Assembly (NCBI GenBank): GCA_020428465.1
Contig: JAGQMY010000035.1
Location: 1-60,093 of the forward strand
DNA length: 60,093 bases
From: Candidatus Saccharimonadota bacterium
GTDB taxonomy: Bacteria; Patescibacteriota; Saccharimonadia; Saccharimonadales; SZUA-47
Reading direction: 5' to 3'
Each line of letters opens with the position of its first letter. Position 1 is the first letter of the stretch. Positions 15,062-24,680 of the stretch are shown piece by piece. The notes under the pieces were generated by a model, which did no database searches, was not told the DNA's origin, and saw only the letters and a program-made list of their open reading frames with translations. Position numbers and translations under genes: made by a program.

Positions 15062-17566
15062 TTATTTTTTGTTTAGCTGGACTTTTTCTTTTTTGTTCTT
15101 GAATACTAGCTTGGAGGCTTTAGTATCGATGTTTAATATATCGCCTTTAGTAAGTTCACTTGATATCAATTTGTCAGCTATAACATCTTCAATCTCGTCC
15201 TGAATTAGTCTGCGTAATGGTCGAGCTCCGTTCTTATCATCATAACCTTTTTCGACTAATAGCTCTTTGGCATTTTTAGTAAGCTCTACGGCTACACCCT
15301 TTCTGACAAGTCTTGAATTAAGCTCATTGATTAATAGATCGACAATTTTAACTGTGTCGGTCTTGCTCAATGGCTTAAATACTACGACTTTATCAATTCG
15401 GTTAAGTAGCTCAGGCCTCATAATCTTACGGAGCTCAGATTTAACTTCTTCTTTGTTAGCTTCATGCGTGCTTTCACTGCTACTGTCTGCCGAGTTTCTA
15501 TCCTCTGCACTAAATCCTAGTGATACACCTTTCTGCAATTTGTCTGCACCGATGTTACTAGTCATGATTACTACTGTATTGCTAAAGTTAATTTTTCGTC
15601 CCTTGGCATCTGTTAAAGTACCGTCTTCTAAAATCTGAAGTAGCATATTGAACACTTCTGGATGTGCTTTTTCTATCTCATCGAATAGTACGACACTATA
15701 TGGTTGACGACGTATTTTATCAGTTAATTGACCACCTTCTTCGTAGCCCACGTAGCCGGCTGGAGCTCCAACGAGTCTTGCTGTGGTGTGCCTTTCTGAG
15801 AACTCACTCATGTCAATTTTTACAAGAGCATCCTCATTACCGAAAAATTCACTTGCAATCTTACGTGCTAGCTCTGTTTTACCGACTCCTGTAGGACCCA
15901 TGAAAATAAACGATCCAATTGGCCTTTTACCGCTAGATACGCCACTACGACTTCGTCTGAGTGCTTTAGATACTGCTTCAACAGCTTCAGGCTGACCGAT
16001 AATATGCTTTTCTAGGTTTTTCTCTAGATTTAACAGGTATGATACCTCTGAACGTATAACTTTGCTAACGGGCACACCGGTCATCCTAGAAACAACATCA
16101 GCAATGTCATCGCTGGTTAATTTAATTCGTTTTGCATTAGAATTAGACTTCTCTAATTCTTTTATTTCTGACTCTATTTGGCTTGCTCGTTGCTTTTCTT
16201 TGGCAGCTTGTTCGTAATCCTCGGCATCAACAGCATCGTCAATTCTAACTTGAACTAGTTTGAGCTCTTTTGATAGCTCTCTAAGTTTAGGAGGAGTTTT
16301 ACCTTTATCGACCCTTAGATGTGCCGCCGCTTCATCTAGCAAATCAATTGCTTTATCAGGCATATACCTATCCTGGATATAGCGCGCTGCTAGATTTACT
16401 GTATCTACAAGTACTTCGTCATCAATAGTTACTGAATGGAAGTCTTCGTAGTGCTTTTTCAAACCACGTAATATTGCTAACGTTTCCTGTTCGGTTGATT
16501 CTGGTACCATTATTGGCTGGAGACGTCGTTCTAATGCAGCATCTTTCTCGATATATTTCGTATACTCCGAAGTTGTAGTTGCGCCGATAAGCTGAATCCG
16601 CCCTCGAGCTAAAGCTGGCTTTAATATGTTGCCCGCATCCATCGAACCTTCGGCCGACCCTGCTCCTACTAATTGGTGTATTTCATCGATAAAAACAATT
16701 AAATTCTTATCTGCTTCGAGCTCTTGCATAACTTTTTTCAAACGGTCTTCGAATTCTCCACGGTATTTAGTTCCGGCGATCATAGCAGCCAAATCAAGTA
16801 TAAGTATTCTTTTATCTATTAACGCGTCTGGTACGTCATCAGCAATAATTCTTTGTGCGACACCCTCGACTATTGCTGTTTTACCAACTCCCGGCTCTCC
16901 AATCAAAACTGGGTTATTTTTTGTTCGTCGATTTAGAATTGTAACTAATCGTCTAATCTGAACTTCACGCCCAATTACTGGATCAAGTTTGCCAGCCTTT
17001 GCTTCTGCAGTTAAATCCGTTGAGTATTGTTCAAGAAGTGTTTTTTTACCTTTTTTACGTCTTTTAGTCCCTATGCCGCCATTTTCGTTGCTTTCATAAC
17101 TTTGGCGGGTCATTATCTGTTCTAGCTCAGCCAGCAGATCATCAACTCTAACGTTCATATTCCTTAACAAAACGGTAGCACTGGCATTTTTCTGGCTCAA
17201 TATACTAAAGACAATATGCTCTGTTCCGCATGTTTCTTGTGCATATTCTTGTGCAATTTCCCAGCTCATTTTTAGAGTTAATTTAGCAGCTTCACTAAGT
17301 CCTTTAGCACCCATACCAGACATTAGATTTTCTTTTTTTACAGAAAGATTCATCGCTAAACGAGCTTTATCCAAAGTCACACCATTCTGGGACAGAATCT
17401 TTGCTCCCATTGAACTTTCCTGAGCTAAAATACCTAACAATAAATGCTCCGTGCCTACATAAGCACTTCCTGTAGCCCTTGCTATGCCGTCTGCGTGACG
17501 TAAACTTTGCAATGCATTATCGCTTAGATGATGTAGAAATTCTTGAAAATCGTCATTTGGATTCAT
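15062..17566 (-). CDS. clpC: ATP-dependent Clp protease ATP-binding subunit ClpC
   Basis: An 834-residue Hsp100 unfoldase that feeds proteins to ClpP. It has two N-terminal Clp_N repeats (about 5-145), a first AAA+ domain with Walker A GEPGVGKT (223-230) and Walker [10 protein letters not shown], and a middle UVR-like helical segment ([18 protein letters not shown]). A second AAA+ domain has GPTGVGKTE and the arginine-finger region ELLNRIDK. The C-terminal Clp_D2-small domain is present. A perfect CIRCE operator overlaps its promoter, so it is probably repressed by HrcA and induced by heat. TATAAT lies 7 bases before the ATG, suggesting a leaderless mRNA. Confidence 0.95.
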   Translation of the reverse strand: MNPNDDFQEFLHHLSDNALQSLRHADGIARATGSAYVGTEHLLLGILAQESSMGAKILSQNGVTLDKARLAMNLSVKKENLMSGMGAKGLSEAAKLTLKMSWEIAQEYAQETCGTEHIVFSILSQKNASATVLLRNMNVRVDDLLAELEQIMTRQSYESNENGGIGTKRRKKGKKTLLEQYSTDLTAEAKAGKLDPVIGREVQIRRLVTILNRRTKNNPVLIGEPGVGKTAIVEGVAQRIIADDVPDALIDKRILILDLAAMIAGTKYRGEFEDRLKKVMQELEADKNLIVFIDEIHQLVGAGSAEGSMDAGNILKPALARGRIQLIGATTTSEYTKYIEKDAALERRLQPIMVPESTEQETLAILRGLKKHYEDFHSVTIDDEVLVDTVNLAARYIQDRYMPDKAIDLLDEAAAHLRVDKGKTPPKLRELSKELKLVQVRIDDAVDAEDYEQAAKEKQRASQIESEIKELEKSNSNAKRIKLTSDDIADVVSRMTGVPVSKVIRSEVSYLLNLEKNLEKHIIGQPEAVEAVSKALRRSRSGVSSGKRPIGSFIFMGPTGVGKTELARKIASEFFGNEDALVKIDMSEFSERHTTARLVGAPAGYVGYEEGGQLTDKIRRQPYSVVLFDEIEKAHPEVFNMLLQILEDGTLTDAKGRKINFSNTVVIMTSNIGADKLQKGVSLGFSAEDRNSADSSSESTHEANKEEVKSELRKIMRPELLNRIDKVVVFKPLSKTDTVKIVDLLINELNSRLVRKGVAVELTKNAKELLVEKGYDDKNGARPLRRLIQDEIEDVIADKLISSELTKGDILNIDTKASKLVFKNKKEKVQLNKK

Positions 17567-17573
17567 GTGTACA

Positions 17574-17603
17574 ATTATATATTAGCAAATTAGCACTCGT
17601 CAA
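17574..17603 (-). promoter_or_regulatory. clpC promoter, leaderless
   Basis: Minus strand TTGACG (17603-17598), 18-base spacer, TATAAT (17579-17574), then 7 bases (TGTACAC) to the ATG at 17566. The -35 box lies inside the CIRCE loop. Confidence 0.75.
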
Positions 17604-17616
17604 TACCGAGTGCTAA
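17590..17616. promoter_or_regulatory. CIRCE operator (HrcA binding site)
   Basis: TTAGCACTC, nine bases, GAGTGCTAA: a perfect match to the CIRCE consensus and spacing. It covers the clpC -35 box. The last codon and stop of the small protein upstream fall inside it. Confidence 0.93.
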
Positions 17617-17870
17617 ATCCTAGGTAATTCGCGAGCTCCACACCTTTCGATTGGATTTTTGCAAACGTAAGCTAATCCATCAACAGAAATACCACAACTG
17701 GAAGAATATGGATCATCACCCAATCGACTCTGCTCAACAAAATCTAACTCTGCAACTAGGTCTTCGTGTGCAGACTTGTCATTTATTCGTAAATAAACAG
17801 ATGCTAGAACAATCTGGCAATAATTTTGCCTACCTTCACGCAATATTCTTTCTATTTCGTGCTCTTCCAT
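17613..17870 (-). CDS. Small unknown protein upstream of clpC
   Basis: An 85-residue protein that I do not recognise. The first half is helical and charged (MEEHEIERILREGRQNYCQI); the second half contains three cysteines (SSSCG, YVCKN, ERCGA) spaced 16 and 7 apart. Its TAG stop lies within the CIRCE element of clpC, so transcription from the nusA side would read across the operator. No clear promoter or ribosome binding site is visible. It could be a real small gene or a chance frame; the ATG start and conventional composition favour a gene. Confidence 0.5.
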   Translation of the reverse strand: MEEHEIERILREGRQNYCQIVLASVYLRINDKSAHEDLVAELDFVEQSRLGDDPYSSSCGISVDGLAYVCKNPIERCGARELPRI

Positions 17871-17922
17871 AGTCTCATTAACTTTAATTTTTAGTTAATG
17901 CTTATTTTTAAATTATTTTTTA

Positions 17923-19092
17923 TTATTCGCCGTGTTCATCGATAGCTGAAAGTAATGAGTTTTCTAGATCTGATTTTCGCTTCAACTTAGGTTTCTGTAC
18001 TTTATCTACTGTAAGAGGCGCTGGTGCTTCCGATTTAACTTCGTCATTTGCACCCTTAACTGCATTTATATCAATTTCATAGCCCGTTAATTTACTCGCT
18101 AAGCGCACGTTTTGTCCACCTTTTCCGATTGCAACACTTAATTGGTCTTCATTTACAACCACTTTAGCGCGTTTACTTGCTTCATCAATAACTACGCTTT
18201 TTACTTTCGTAGGACTCAACGCGCTTGCAATAAATACTTCTGGGTTGTCATCCCATACGACAATATCTATCTTCTCTTGATCGCCGATTTCACTAACTAC
18301 AGCATTGACTCGAGTTCCATGACCACCTACAAACGTTCCTACTGGATCTACACCTTGTACTGTTGAATGTACTGCTAGTTTCGTTCTCACACCGGCTTCT
18401 CTGGCAATAGCTTTCATCTCTACGGCACCGCTTTCCATTTCAGGCACTTCAGCAAAGAATAGTTGCTTCACTAGTTCAGATGAACCTCGACTAACTATTA
18501 ATTGTGGTCCTCTGAAACCCTTCTCAATTTCTTTTAGGTAGAGTTTAAGTCTTTGGCCAGGGAAATATCGCTCAGCTGAACTTTGCTCGCTTGCTGGCAT
18601 AATTGCCTGAGCTTTACCTACCTCAACTCTTACTAGACGATTCTCTACACGACTCACAATTCCATTAACAAGCTGACCTACTTTGTCTTCATATTCTGCG
18701 ATCACAACTTCTCTTTCTGAGTCACGTAACCTCTGCATGATAACTTGTTTTGCAGTTTGAGCAGCTACTCGACCAAAGGTCTTAACTTCTACGAATTGCT
18801 CAACGATATCACCAATTTTGGCATCTTTCTTATTCTTTTTTGCTTCAGCTAGAGAAATTTGGGTGTTTTCGTCTTCAACAGACTCAACAACTTCTCTCTG
18901 AATATATACATCGACTGCGCCTGTGTTTAAATTTACAGCCACTCGTACTTCTTGATCTCTGTTACCGTAATCTCTCTTATAGGCTGATGCTAGTGCTGTT
19001 TCAACGATTTCTTGAACCAAGTCTTCAGGCAAGTTTTTTTCCTCAGCAATAATTTTCATTGCCTGGGCTAATTGTTTTATATCAAAATCCAT
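17923..19092 (-). CDS. nusA: Transcription termination/antitermination factor NusA
   Basis: A 389-residue RNA polymerase-binding protein that controls pausing, termination and antitermination. It shows the N-terminal NusA domain (MDFDIKQLAQAMKII...), an S1 domain (about 130-200, GQLVNGIVSRVENRLVRVEVG), and two KH domains (GVDPVGTFVGGHGTRVNAV and VAIGKGGQNVRLASKLTGYEI). The C-terminal acidic repeats of E. coli NusA are absent, as is normal outside Proteobacteria. No rimP is found upstream. A long leader with hairpins precedes it. Confidence 0.95.
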   Translation of the reverse strand: MDFDIKQLAQAMKIIAEEKNLPEDLVQEIVETALASAYKRDYGNRDQEVRVAVNLNTGAVDVYIQREVVESVEDENTQISLAEAKKNKKDAKIGDIVEQFVEVKTFGRVAAQTAKQVIMQRLRDSEREVVIAEYEDKVGQLVNGIVSRVENRLVRVEVGKAQAIMPASEQSSAERYFPGQRLKLYLKEIEKGFRGPQLIVSRGSSELVKQLFFAEVPEMESGAVEMKAIAREAGVRTKLAVHSTVQGVDPVGTFVGGHGTRVNAVVSEIGDQEKIDIVVWDDNPEVFIASALSPTKVKSVVIDEASKRAKVVVNEDQLSVAIGKGGQNVRLASKLTGYEIDINAVKGANDEVKSEAPAPLTVDKVQKPKLKRKSDLENSLLSAIDEHGE

Positions 19093-19279
19093 ATAACTGT
19101 CGCAGATTTCATGAGTTTAAACTAAAATTTATCTCATAGCGCCGGGCAAAATGTTTTTTACACGGACTGCTCTTTTTAATAAAGAGCACTTCTGCTTTCC
19201 TTTCTAATTTTATTAATATCCCTCTTAAATGAATAAATCCGACCACACTAGGCCGGATCTGACTCTTAAATAATAGCAT
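19093..19279 (-). promoter_or_regulatory. nusA 5' leader with hairpins and promoter
   Basis: TGCTATTAT (19278-19270, minus) is a candidate extended -10. The leader of about 170 nt contains hairpins ATCCGGCC/GGTCGGAT (19237-19258) and GCTCTTT/AAAGAGC (about 19169-19187). It also holds an out-of-frame mini-frame (MKSATVIWILI) that overlaps the nusA start. Autoregulation through this leader is possible but not shown. The stretch 19093-19345 holds no other gene. Confidence 0.45.
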
Positions 19280-19329
19280 AACTGTAAAAATATTGCTAGT
19301 TATTACGACAAAATAGCATACCGATAAGA

Positions 19330-19335
19330 TATAAT
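19330..19335 (+). promoter_or_regulatory. -10 box of the aminopeptidase gene
   Basis: TATAAT, 10 bases before the ATG at 19346, with no ribosome binding site between; the leader would be only a few bases. Confidence 0.6.
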
Positions 19336-19345
19336 AATTGTAATT

Positions 19346-21931
19346 ATGAGCAAAAATGTAAATAGATTATACAAACAATTTCAACCTTCTGAATATGATT
19401 TGTTTATAAGCTTGTCTCAAGATAAGAAATCTTTTAAAGGTAAAGTCACAATAACCGGTAAGAAAACTGGACGACCTAGCAAGCGCATTACTCTTCATCA
19501 AAACCGTTTAAGAATTGCATCAGTAAAACTAACACATATAGATAAAAAAAATAAGCAATCTGAGATAAAAATATCAAGATTATTAAATCATAAGTCGTTG
19601 AATGAGCTTAGGATACATACCGATTCAACAATTTATGCAGGTAATTATACTATTGAAATCGAATATAGTGGCACTATAACAGATAACATGGACGGGATTT
19701 ATCCATGTAATTTTTCAGACCATAAAGGCGATCCAAAGCAACTTATAGCGACTCAATTCGAAAGCCATCATGCCCGCGATGCTTTCCCCTGCATTGACGA
19801 GCCTGAGGCAAAAGCGATTTTCAAATTATCTTTAGAGCACAGTTCAGACGAAACAGCTATAAGTAATGACGAGGTAGAATCCGTTAAGAATAATGGACCA
19901 ACTTCAATTACGTCTTTTAGAAAAACACCGATTATGAGTACTTATTTGTTAGCCTTCGTAGTTGGAGAGCTCAAATGGAAAGAAGCAGTGACAAAGACTA
20001 ATACAAAAATTAGAGTTTATTCAGTACCAGATTTAATTAGCGGTGCAGATTTTGCGCTGAAGACTGCAGTTGATGCGATGGAATTTTATGAGGATTACTA
20101 TGATATTCCTTTTCCATTGCCGAAATGTGATCTTGTGGCTTTGCCTGATTTTGCAAGTGGCGCGATGGAAAACTGGGGACTCATAACGTTTCGTGAGCAA
20201 TTGCTATTGTGCGACAAAAACACGTCCTTGAGTACGAAACAGTACATAGCTATAGTTGTTGCTCACGAGCTAACACATCAATGGTTTGGCAACCTTGTAA
20301 CTATGCGCTGGTGGACAGATTTGTGGCTCAATGAAGGCTTTGCCAGCTGGATGGAGTATCTTGCAGTTGATCACCTATTCCCTGAATGGCATGTATGGAG
20401 ACAATTCACTGTCGACGAACAACAATCAGCACTCAAAGCAGACTCCCTAGAGTATACTCACCCCATTGAAGTTGAGGTTCATCACCCTGACGAAATTCGT
20501 ACTATTTTCGATATTATAAGCTACCAAAAAGGTGGTAGCGTCATTCATATGCTTTATAACTACCTAGGGCCTGATGCTTTTAAACAAGGTTTACGACACT
20601 ACCTTAAAAAGTATGCTTATTCAAATGCTAGTACTACCGACCTTTGGCAAGCCTTAGAGGACGTCACCGGAAAACCAGTTAAAAACTTCATGGGTGCCTG
20701 GACTTCACAATCAGGCTACCCAATTGTTGATATTGAGTTTATAAATGATCATTTAGTAGTTAAGCAAAATAGATTTGTCACAAATCCTAAAAGCACTGAA
20801 AGAAATGATAGTAACCTTTGGCCAATCCCACTTCTTTGTAGCGGTATTGAAAAAGCCCTAATAACAAAAAAGATAACAAATATTCCGCTCACATCAAAAG
20901 AAATACCGATAAAGATAAATAACGAGCAGACTGGTTTTTATCGTGTAAATTACTCACATCAACTTCAGCAAAAACAACTTCAAGCTATTAAAAAAGGTGA
21001 TCTAGACGACATAGAACGCATGGGATTACTATCTGATAGTTTCGAGATTACACGAGCTGGCTACCAAAACGTCGCTGAGTATTTAGACTTACTCCAAAAT
21101 TATCGTAATGAAACAAGCTTAGCAGTCTGGGAAATAATAGCTTCGTCACTAGGAAGCATTAAAAATTATCTATCTAAGAGTGATCACGATGAAGAACTGC
21201 GGGATTTGATGAAGCCTTTTGTGCGTGATTTAACAAAATCACAATTAATAAAATTAGGTTGGAGTAAATTAAAAAATGAATCACATCTAGATTCATTACT
21301 TCGACCGTTGATAATCGGACTATCGACATCGGCGGATGAAATTACCGTATTAGACAAATGCAGAGAATTATATGACAAAAAAATTAATGATAACGTGCAC
21401 TTAGATCCTGATTTACGAACGATAGTTTATGACACCATAGCAAGAACTGGTGGCAAGAATGAATATGAACAATTACTAGAACTTTACAAGAAATCTACAT
21501 CCAACGATGAAAAGCTCTCTTTAACTTCAGCATTGACCTCATTTAAGCAACCTGAAATTATAAAAGAAGTTCTTAAGTTAATGAAAACTGACCTGATAAG
21601 ATTACAAGATATTGGTTACTGGATAGCATATAGTTTTATGAATAGATACTCACGTGAAGCAACCTGGAAGTGGCTTCAGGCTAACTGGGACTGGTTAAAA
21701 ATGCGAAACGGAACAGATCTAAGTTTCTATCGAACACCAGTTTACGCGGCTCGGAATTTTGCCAGTACTTCTCATTTAGAGGAATATAAAGAGTTTTTTA
21801 GTAAGCATATGGAACCAGGACTCAAGCGCTCTTATAATCAGGGTCTCGAAATTATTGAAACTAATAATGCTTGGCGCGAACGCGATAGTGAGTCTGCTCT
21901 AAAATGGTTTAAAAGCCTAGATATCAATTAA
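19346..21931 (+). CDS. M1-family zinc aminopeptidase
   Basis: An 861-residue aminopeptidase that removes N-terminal residues from peptides. Hallmarks are GAMEN (272-276, substrate N-terminus binding), the zinc motif HELTHQW (His307, Glu308, His311) and the third zinc ligand in NEGFA (Glu330). The ERAP1-like C-terminal helical domain fills about 520-860. No signal peptide is present, so it is probably cytoplasmic. Peptide breakdown would supply amino acids in an organism whose window shows no biosynthesis. The 3' end overlaps the convergent yraN-like gene by 15 bases. Confidence 0.94.
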   Translation: MSKNVNRLYKQFQPSEYDLFISLSQDKKSFKGKVTITGKKTGRPSKRITLHQNRLRIASVKLTHIDKKNKQSEIKISRLLNHKSLNELRIHTDSTIYAGNYTIEIEYSGTITDNMDGIYPCNFSDHKGDPKQLIATQFESHHARDAFPCIDEPEAKAIFKLSLEHSSDETAISNDEVESVKNNGPTSITSFRKTPIMSTYLLAFVVGELKWKEAVTKTNTKIRVYSVPDLISGADFALKTAVDAMEFYEDYYDIPFPLPKCDLVALPDFASGAMENWGLITFREQLLLCDKNTSLSTKQYIAIVVAHELTHQWFGNLVTMRWWTDLWLNEGFASWMEYLAVDHLFPEWHVWRQFTVDEQQSALKADSLEYTHPIEVEVHHPDEIRTIFDIISYQKGGSVIHMLYNYLGPDAFKQGLRHYLKKYAYSNASTTDLWQALEDVTGKPVKNFMGAWTSQSGYPIVDIEFINDHLVVKQNRFVTNPKSTERNDSNLWPIPLLCSGIEKALITKKITNIPLTSKEIPIKINNEQTGFYRVNYSHQLQQKQLQAIKKGDLDDIERMGLLSDSFEITRAGYQNVAEYLDLLQNYRNETSLAVWEIIASSLGSIKNYLSKSDHDEELRDLMKPFVRDLTKSQLIKLGWSKLKNESHLDSLLRPLIIGLSTSADEITVLDKCRELYDKKINDNVHLDPDLRTIVYDTIARTGGKNEYEQLLELYKKSTSNDEKLSLTSALTSFKQPEIIKEVLKLMKTDLIRLQDIGYWIAYSFMNRYSREATWKWLQANWDWLKMRNGTDLSFYRTPVYAARNFASTSHLEEYKEFFSKHMEPGLKRSYNQGLEIIETNNAWRERDSESALKWFKSLDIN

Positions 21932-22249
21932 TTTTATATTAAATGAATTATCAACTTCCGCTGCCTGCAATGCAACTTCACGAGTCCAGGCATTCTCAAC
22001 TAGCCAATATTCTGCAGCAAATTTCATCTGCTTAAGTTTTTTAGGAGTTATATAGTCTAGACCGCTCCCCCAATCGCTACTTGAACGATATTTAACTTCA
22101 GTAAAATATACACATTTTTTAGTTTTACTAACAATATCAATTTCGCAATATCTGTTCTTCCAATTTCTTGCGACAATTTTATGGCCACTCTTTACTAAAT
22201 AATTAGCCACTGATTGTTCGGCACGCTGACCAATTTCGGTTGTATTCAT
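21917..22249 (-). CDS. YraN family (UPF0102) nuclease-like protein
   Basis: A 110-residue protein with the YraN/UPF0102 layout: GQRAEQSVANYLVKSGH, RNWKNRYCEIDIVS and FTEVKYRSS. The acidic/EVK residues match the PD-(D/E)XK restriction-like nuclease core. Its cellular role is unknown in general, with links to DNA processing. Its start overlaps the end of rnhB by four bases, a pairing seen in many bacteria. Confidence 0.88.
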   Translation of the reverse strand: MNTTEIGQRAEQSVANYLVKSGHKIVARNWKNRYCEIDIVSKTKKCVYFTEVKYRSSSDWGSGLDYITPKKLKQMKFAAEYWLVENAWTREVALQAAEVDNSFNIKLIDI

Positions 22250-22815
22250 AAAGCTATTAAATCACGTATTGGTTTAACACTGAAACGATGTATCTTAGTC
22301 GTTCCGTACTTCTTTAAATTTTCCCTATGTAGTTTTGTGCCGTACCCAACATGTTTATCGAAGCCGAACTTTGGATAAATTTCCGATAAATCGATCATGT
22401 ACTTATCTCGTGCTACTTTAGCGACTATTGACGCAGCCGAGACAATCGGCTCGGTGTCGTCTGCTCGAATCTTAACTGATACTTTTTTGTAATGAGTGTC
22501 TTTAAAATAATTTACATTTCCGTCTAGAATAATAGATTCATCATTTCGAGCGTCAAGTTTTAATACAGCAAGTAGGCAAGCACTCTTGAGCGCAACAGAC
22601 AATCCTAAACTATCTATTACATCTGACGAAACCCATCCATCACCTACATCACAAACCTCAATTATTTTACTAGCTAATGAATCCCGTTTTTTCTTAGAAA
22701 GTTTCTTGGAGTCTCGCAAACCTTTAGGCAATGACTTACCGCTTTTTAGCCGAACTGCTACTACCAAAAGAGGGCCTGCCCAAGCTCCCCTCCCAACTTC
22801 ATCTACACCAATCAT
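22246..22815 (-). CDS. rnhB: Ribonuclease HII
   Basis: A 189-residue endonuclease that removes ribonucleotides and RNA primers from RNA-DNA hybrids. The N-terminus shows GVDEVGRGAWAGPL with catalytic Asp5 and Glu6; ILDGNVNYF and ADDTEPIVSAASIVAKVARD supply the remaining acidic site and family signature. TATAAT (22823-22828, minus) is seven bases before the ATG, so the mRNA is likely leaderless. It is coupled to the yraN-like gene. Confidence 0.95.
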   Translation of the reverse strand: MIGVDEVGRGAWAGPLLVVAVRLKSGKSLPKGLRDSKKLSKKKRDSLASKIIEVCDVGDGWVSSDVIDSLGLSVALKSACLLAVLKLDARNDESIILDGNVNYFKDTHYKKVSVKIRADDTEPIVSAASIVAKVARDKYMIDLSEIYPKFGFDKHVGYGTKLHRENLKKYGTTKIHRFSVKPIRDLIAL

Positions 22816-22914
22816 AAGTATGATTATAGATTAAGGAATCAAGATTTTAGAATTAAAAATCATAAAAAATTACAGTACTACCTCTTATATAATCTATAAT
22901 TCAACTTCTAAATT

Positions 22915-23436
22915 CTATTCAGCTGCTTTGTGAGCTGCTTCAACTTCAGCTTGTTTCTTTTCTAACTCAGCTTGCTCTTTGGCTTTTTCAGCTTCAAGTT
23001 TTGCATGTTCTGCTTCTGCTATTGCTTTTGCCTCGGCTTCAGCTTTTTCTGCTTCCTCATCATGAATGTCGTTAACTGCTGAACGATCGAAATCTTTTCC
23101 AGTTAATCTTGTAGCTTTACCTCGAAGTTCACGCATATAGGTCAAGTAATTTCTACGTACTTTACCTCTTTTTGTAACTTCAACCTTAGTAACTAATGGA
23201 CTATGTACTAGGTAGCTTTTTTCCACACCAACTCCACCTGAAATCCTTCTGACAGTAATACTAGATGTGTGGCTACCTTTTCGGCTAGTCTTTATTACGA
23301 CACCCTCAAATACCTGAATACGCTCCTTGTTGCCTTCCTTGATTTTCTGGTGCACTCTAACCGTATCACCACTGCGAACATCAACAACAGCCTTTTTCTT
23401 AAACGTGTTTTCATAGTCTTTAATTACAGAATTCAT
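22915..23436 (-). CDS. rplS: 50S ribosomal protein L19 with C-terminal extension
   Basis: The first ~115 residues are a normal L19 ([43 protein letters not shown]), which sits at the 30S-50S interface. The remaining ~58 residues are an Ala/Glu/Lys-rich helix ([20 protein letters not shown] and onward), probably a single alpha-helix or coiled coil not found in standard L19. It has a conventional start: TATAAT in the leader and GAGGAAAG before the ATG. No trmD or rimM neighbour is present, unlike the common rpsP-rimM-trmD-rplS operon. Confidence 0.94.
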   Translation of the reverse strand: MNSVIKDYENTFKKKAVVDVRSGDTVRVHQKIKEGNKERIQVFEGVVIKTSRKGSHTSSITVRRISGGVGVEKSYLVHSPLVTKVEVTKRGKVRRNYLTYMRELRGKATRLTGKDFDRSAVNDIHDEEAEKAEAEAKAIAEAEHAKLEAEKAKEQAELEKKQAEVEAAHKAAE

Positions 23437-23540
23437 TTGTTCTTTCCTCTAATTGAATTTCGATTTACAGTATTATAACAGTTCTCGCACAAGATTAAAA
23501 GACTTAAATATAATAATGCTAATTCTGTATTAGGCTGGTA

Positions 23541-23546
23541 TATACT
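23541..23546 (+). promoter_or_regulatory. -10 box of the malic enzyme gene
   Basis: TGGTATACT extended -10, six bases before the ATG at 23553: a leaderless arrangement. Confidence 0.65.
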
Positions 23547-23552
23547 AAAACA

Positions 23553-24680
23553 ATGGATATATACGAACAAGCAATAGAATTACACAAAAATTTAAAAGGC
23601 AAAATCTCGACTTCATTAAGAGGTGAAGTTACTAAAGATACTCTAAAATTATTCTATTCACCCGGCGTAGGCGCCGCTTCGTTATATGCTAAAGATAATA
23701 AGTCGAAATTAAAAGAAGTCTCATGGACCAATAATTTAATAGCTGTAATATCTGACGGATCTGCAGTTTTGGGTCTTGGCGATATCGGACCTGAGGGTGC
23801 TATGCCGGTAATGGAAGGCAAATCGATGCTTTTTAAGCACTTTGCTGATATTGACTCTGTACCAATTGTTTTGAATGTCCACACTGCTGATGAAATTGTA
23901 GCAACTGTTAAAGCCATAGCTCCCAGTTTCGGTGGCATAAACCTCGAGGATATATCTGCACCAAAATGTTTCGAGATAGAACAAAGACTCAAGGAAGCAT
24001 TAGATATTCCTGTTATGCATGATGATCAACACGGCACAGCGATAGTCGTCTTAGCGGGCTTGATTAACGCCTGCAAAGTAACTGATAAGGAACTTTCTAA
24101 TTGCAAAATAGTTTTAGTAGGCGCAGGAGCAGCCGGTGTAGCAGTTGCTAAACTAATCTATCAATATGCTAAACCTAATATTGTCGTTGTAGATAGCAAA
24201 GGTATTGTTGAACCAAGCCGTAAGGATCTCAACGAAGAAAAAGTATTGTTAATGAGCTATTCACACGAACAGCCTGCCGGCAAAATCGAAGATGCCTTAA
24301 AGGATGCAGATATTTTTATTGGCTTAAGCAAGGGTGGTTTACTAAATCAAGATATGGTCAAGCTTATGAACAATTCACCAGTAATTTTCGCATTAGCAAA
24401 CCCAGAGCCAGAAATATTACCCGATGAGGCAAAAAAAGCTGGCGCTTCCGTAGTTGCAACCGGAAGAAGTGATTATCCGAATCAAGTTAATAATGCTTTG
24501 GGTTTTCCGGGTATATTTAGGGGTGCGCTTGATAATGGAGTTTCTAAAATAACAGATGAACACAAAATAGCAGCAGCTGAAGCTTTGGCAAGTTTAGTAT
24601 CTGAACCTTCAGCCGATAAGATTATTCCATCACCTTTTGATCCAGGTGTTGTTAGCGCTGTAGCTAACGTTATCCGATAA
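23553..24680 (+). CDS. Malic enzyme (malate dehydrogenase, decarboxylating)
   Basis: A 375-residue enzyme converting malate to pyruvate and CO2 with NAD(P)H formation. It shows YSPGVGAAS, the metal/substrate region EGKSMLFK (Lys90), NLEDISAPKCF, PVMHDDQHGTA and the Rossmann motif GAGAAG (190-195). The short bacterial form lacks the phosphotransacetylase tail of MaeB. The transcript is probably leaderless. The last 11 bases overlap the convergent PilB-like gene. In a reduced organism it can supply pyruvate and reducing power. Confidence 0.94.
   Translation: MDIYEQAIELHKNLKGKISTSLRGEVTKDTLKLFYSPGVGAASLYAKDNKSKLKEVSWTNNLIAVISDGSAVLGLGDIGPEGAMPVMEGKSMLFKHFADIDSVPIVLNVHTADEIVATVKAIAPSFGGINLEDISAPKCFEIEQRLKEALDIPVMHDDQHGTAIVVLAGLINACKVTDKELSNCKIVLVGAGAAGVAVAKLIYQYAKPNIVVVDSKGIVEPSRKDLNEEKVLLMSYSHEQPAGKIEDALKDADIFIGLSKGGLLNQDMVKLMNNSPVIFALANPEPEILPDEAKKAGASVVATGRSDYPNQVNNALGFPGIFRGALDNGVSKITDEHKIAAAEALASLVSEPSADKIIPSPFDPGVVSAVANVIR

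Noticed and set aside
21917-21931. Overlapping stops of the aminopeptidase and yraN-like gene as a frameshift sign
   Set aside because: Both proteins end at normal family positions; short convergent overlaps recur here (also 24670-24680) and fit genome compaction.
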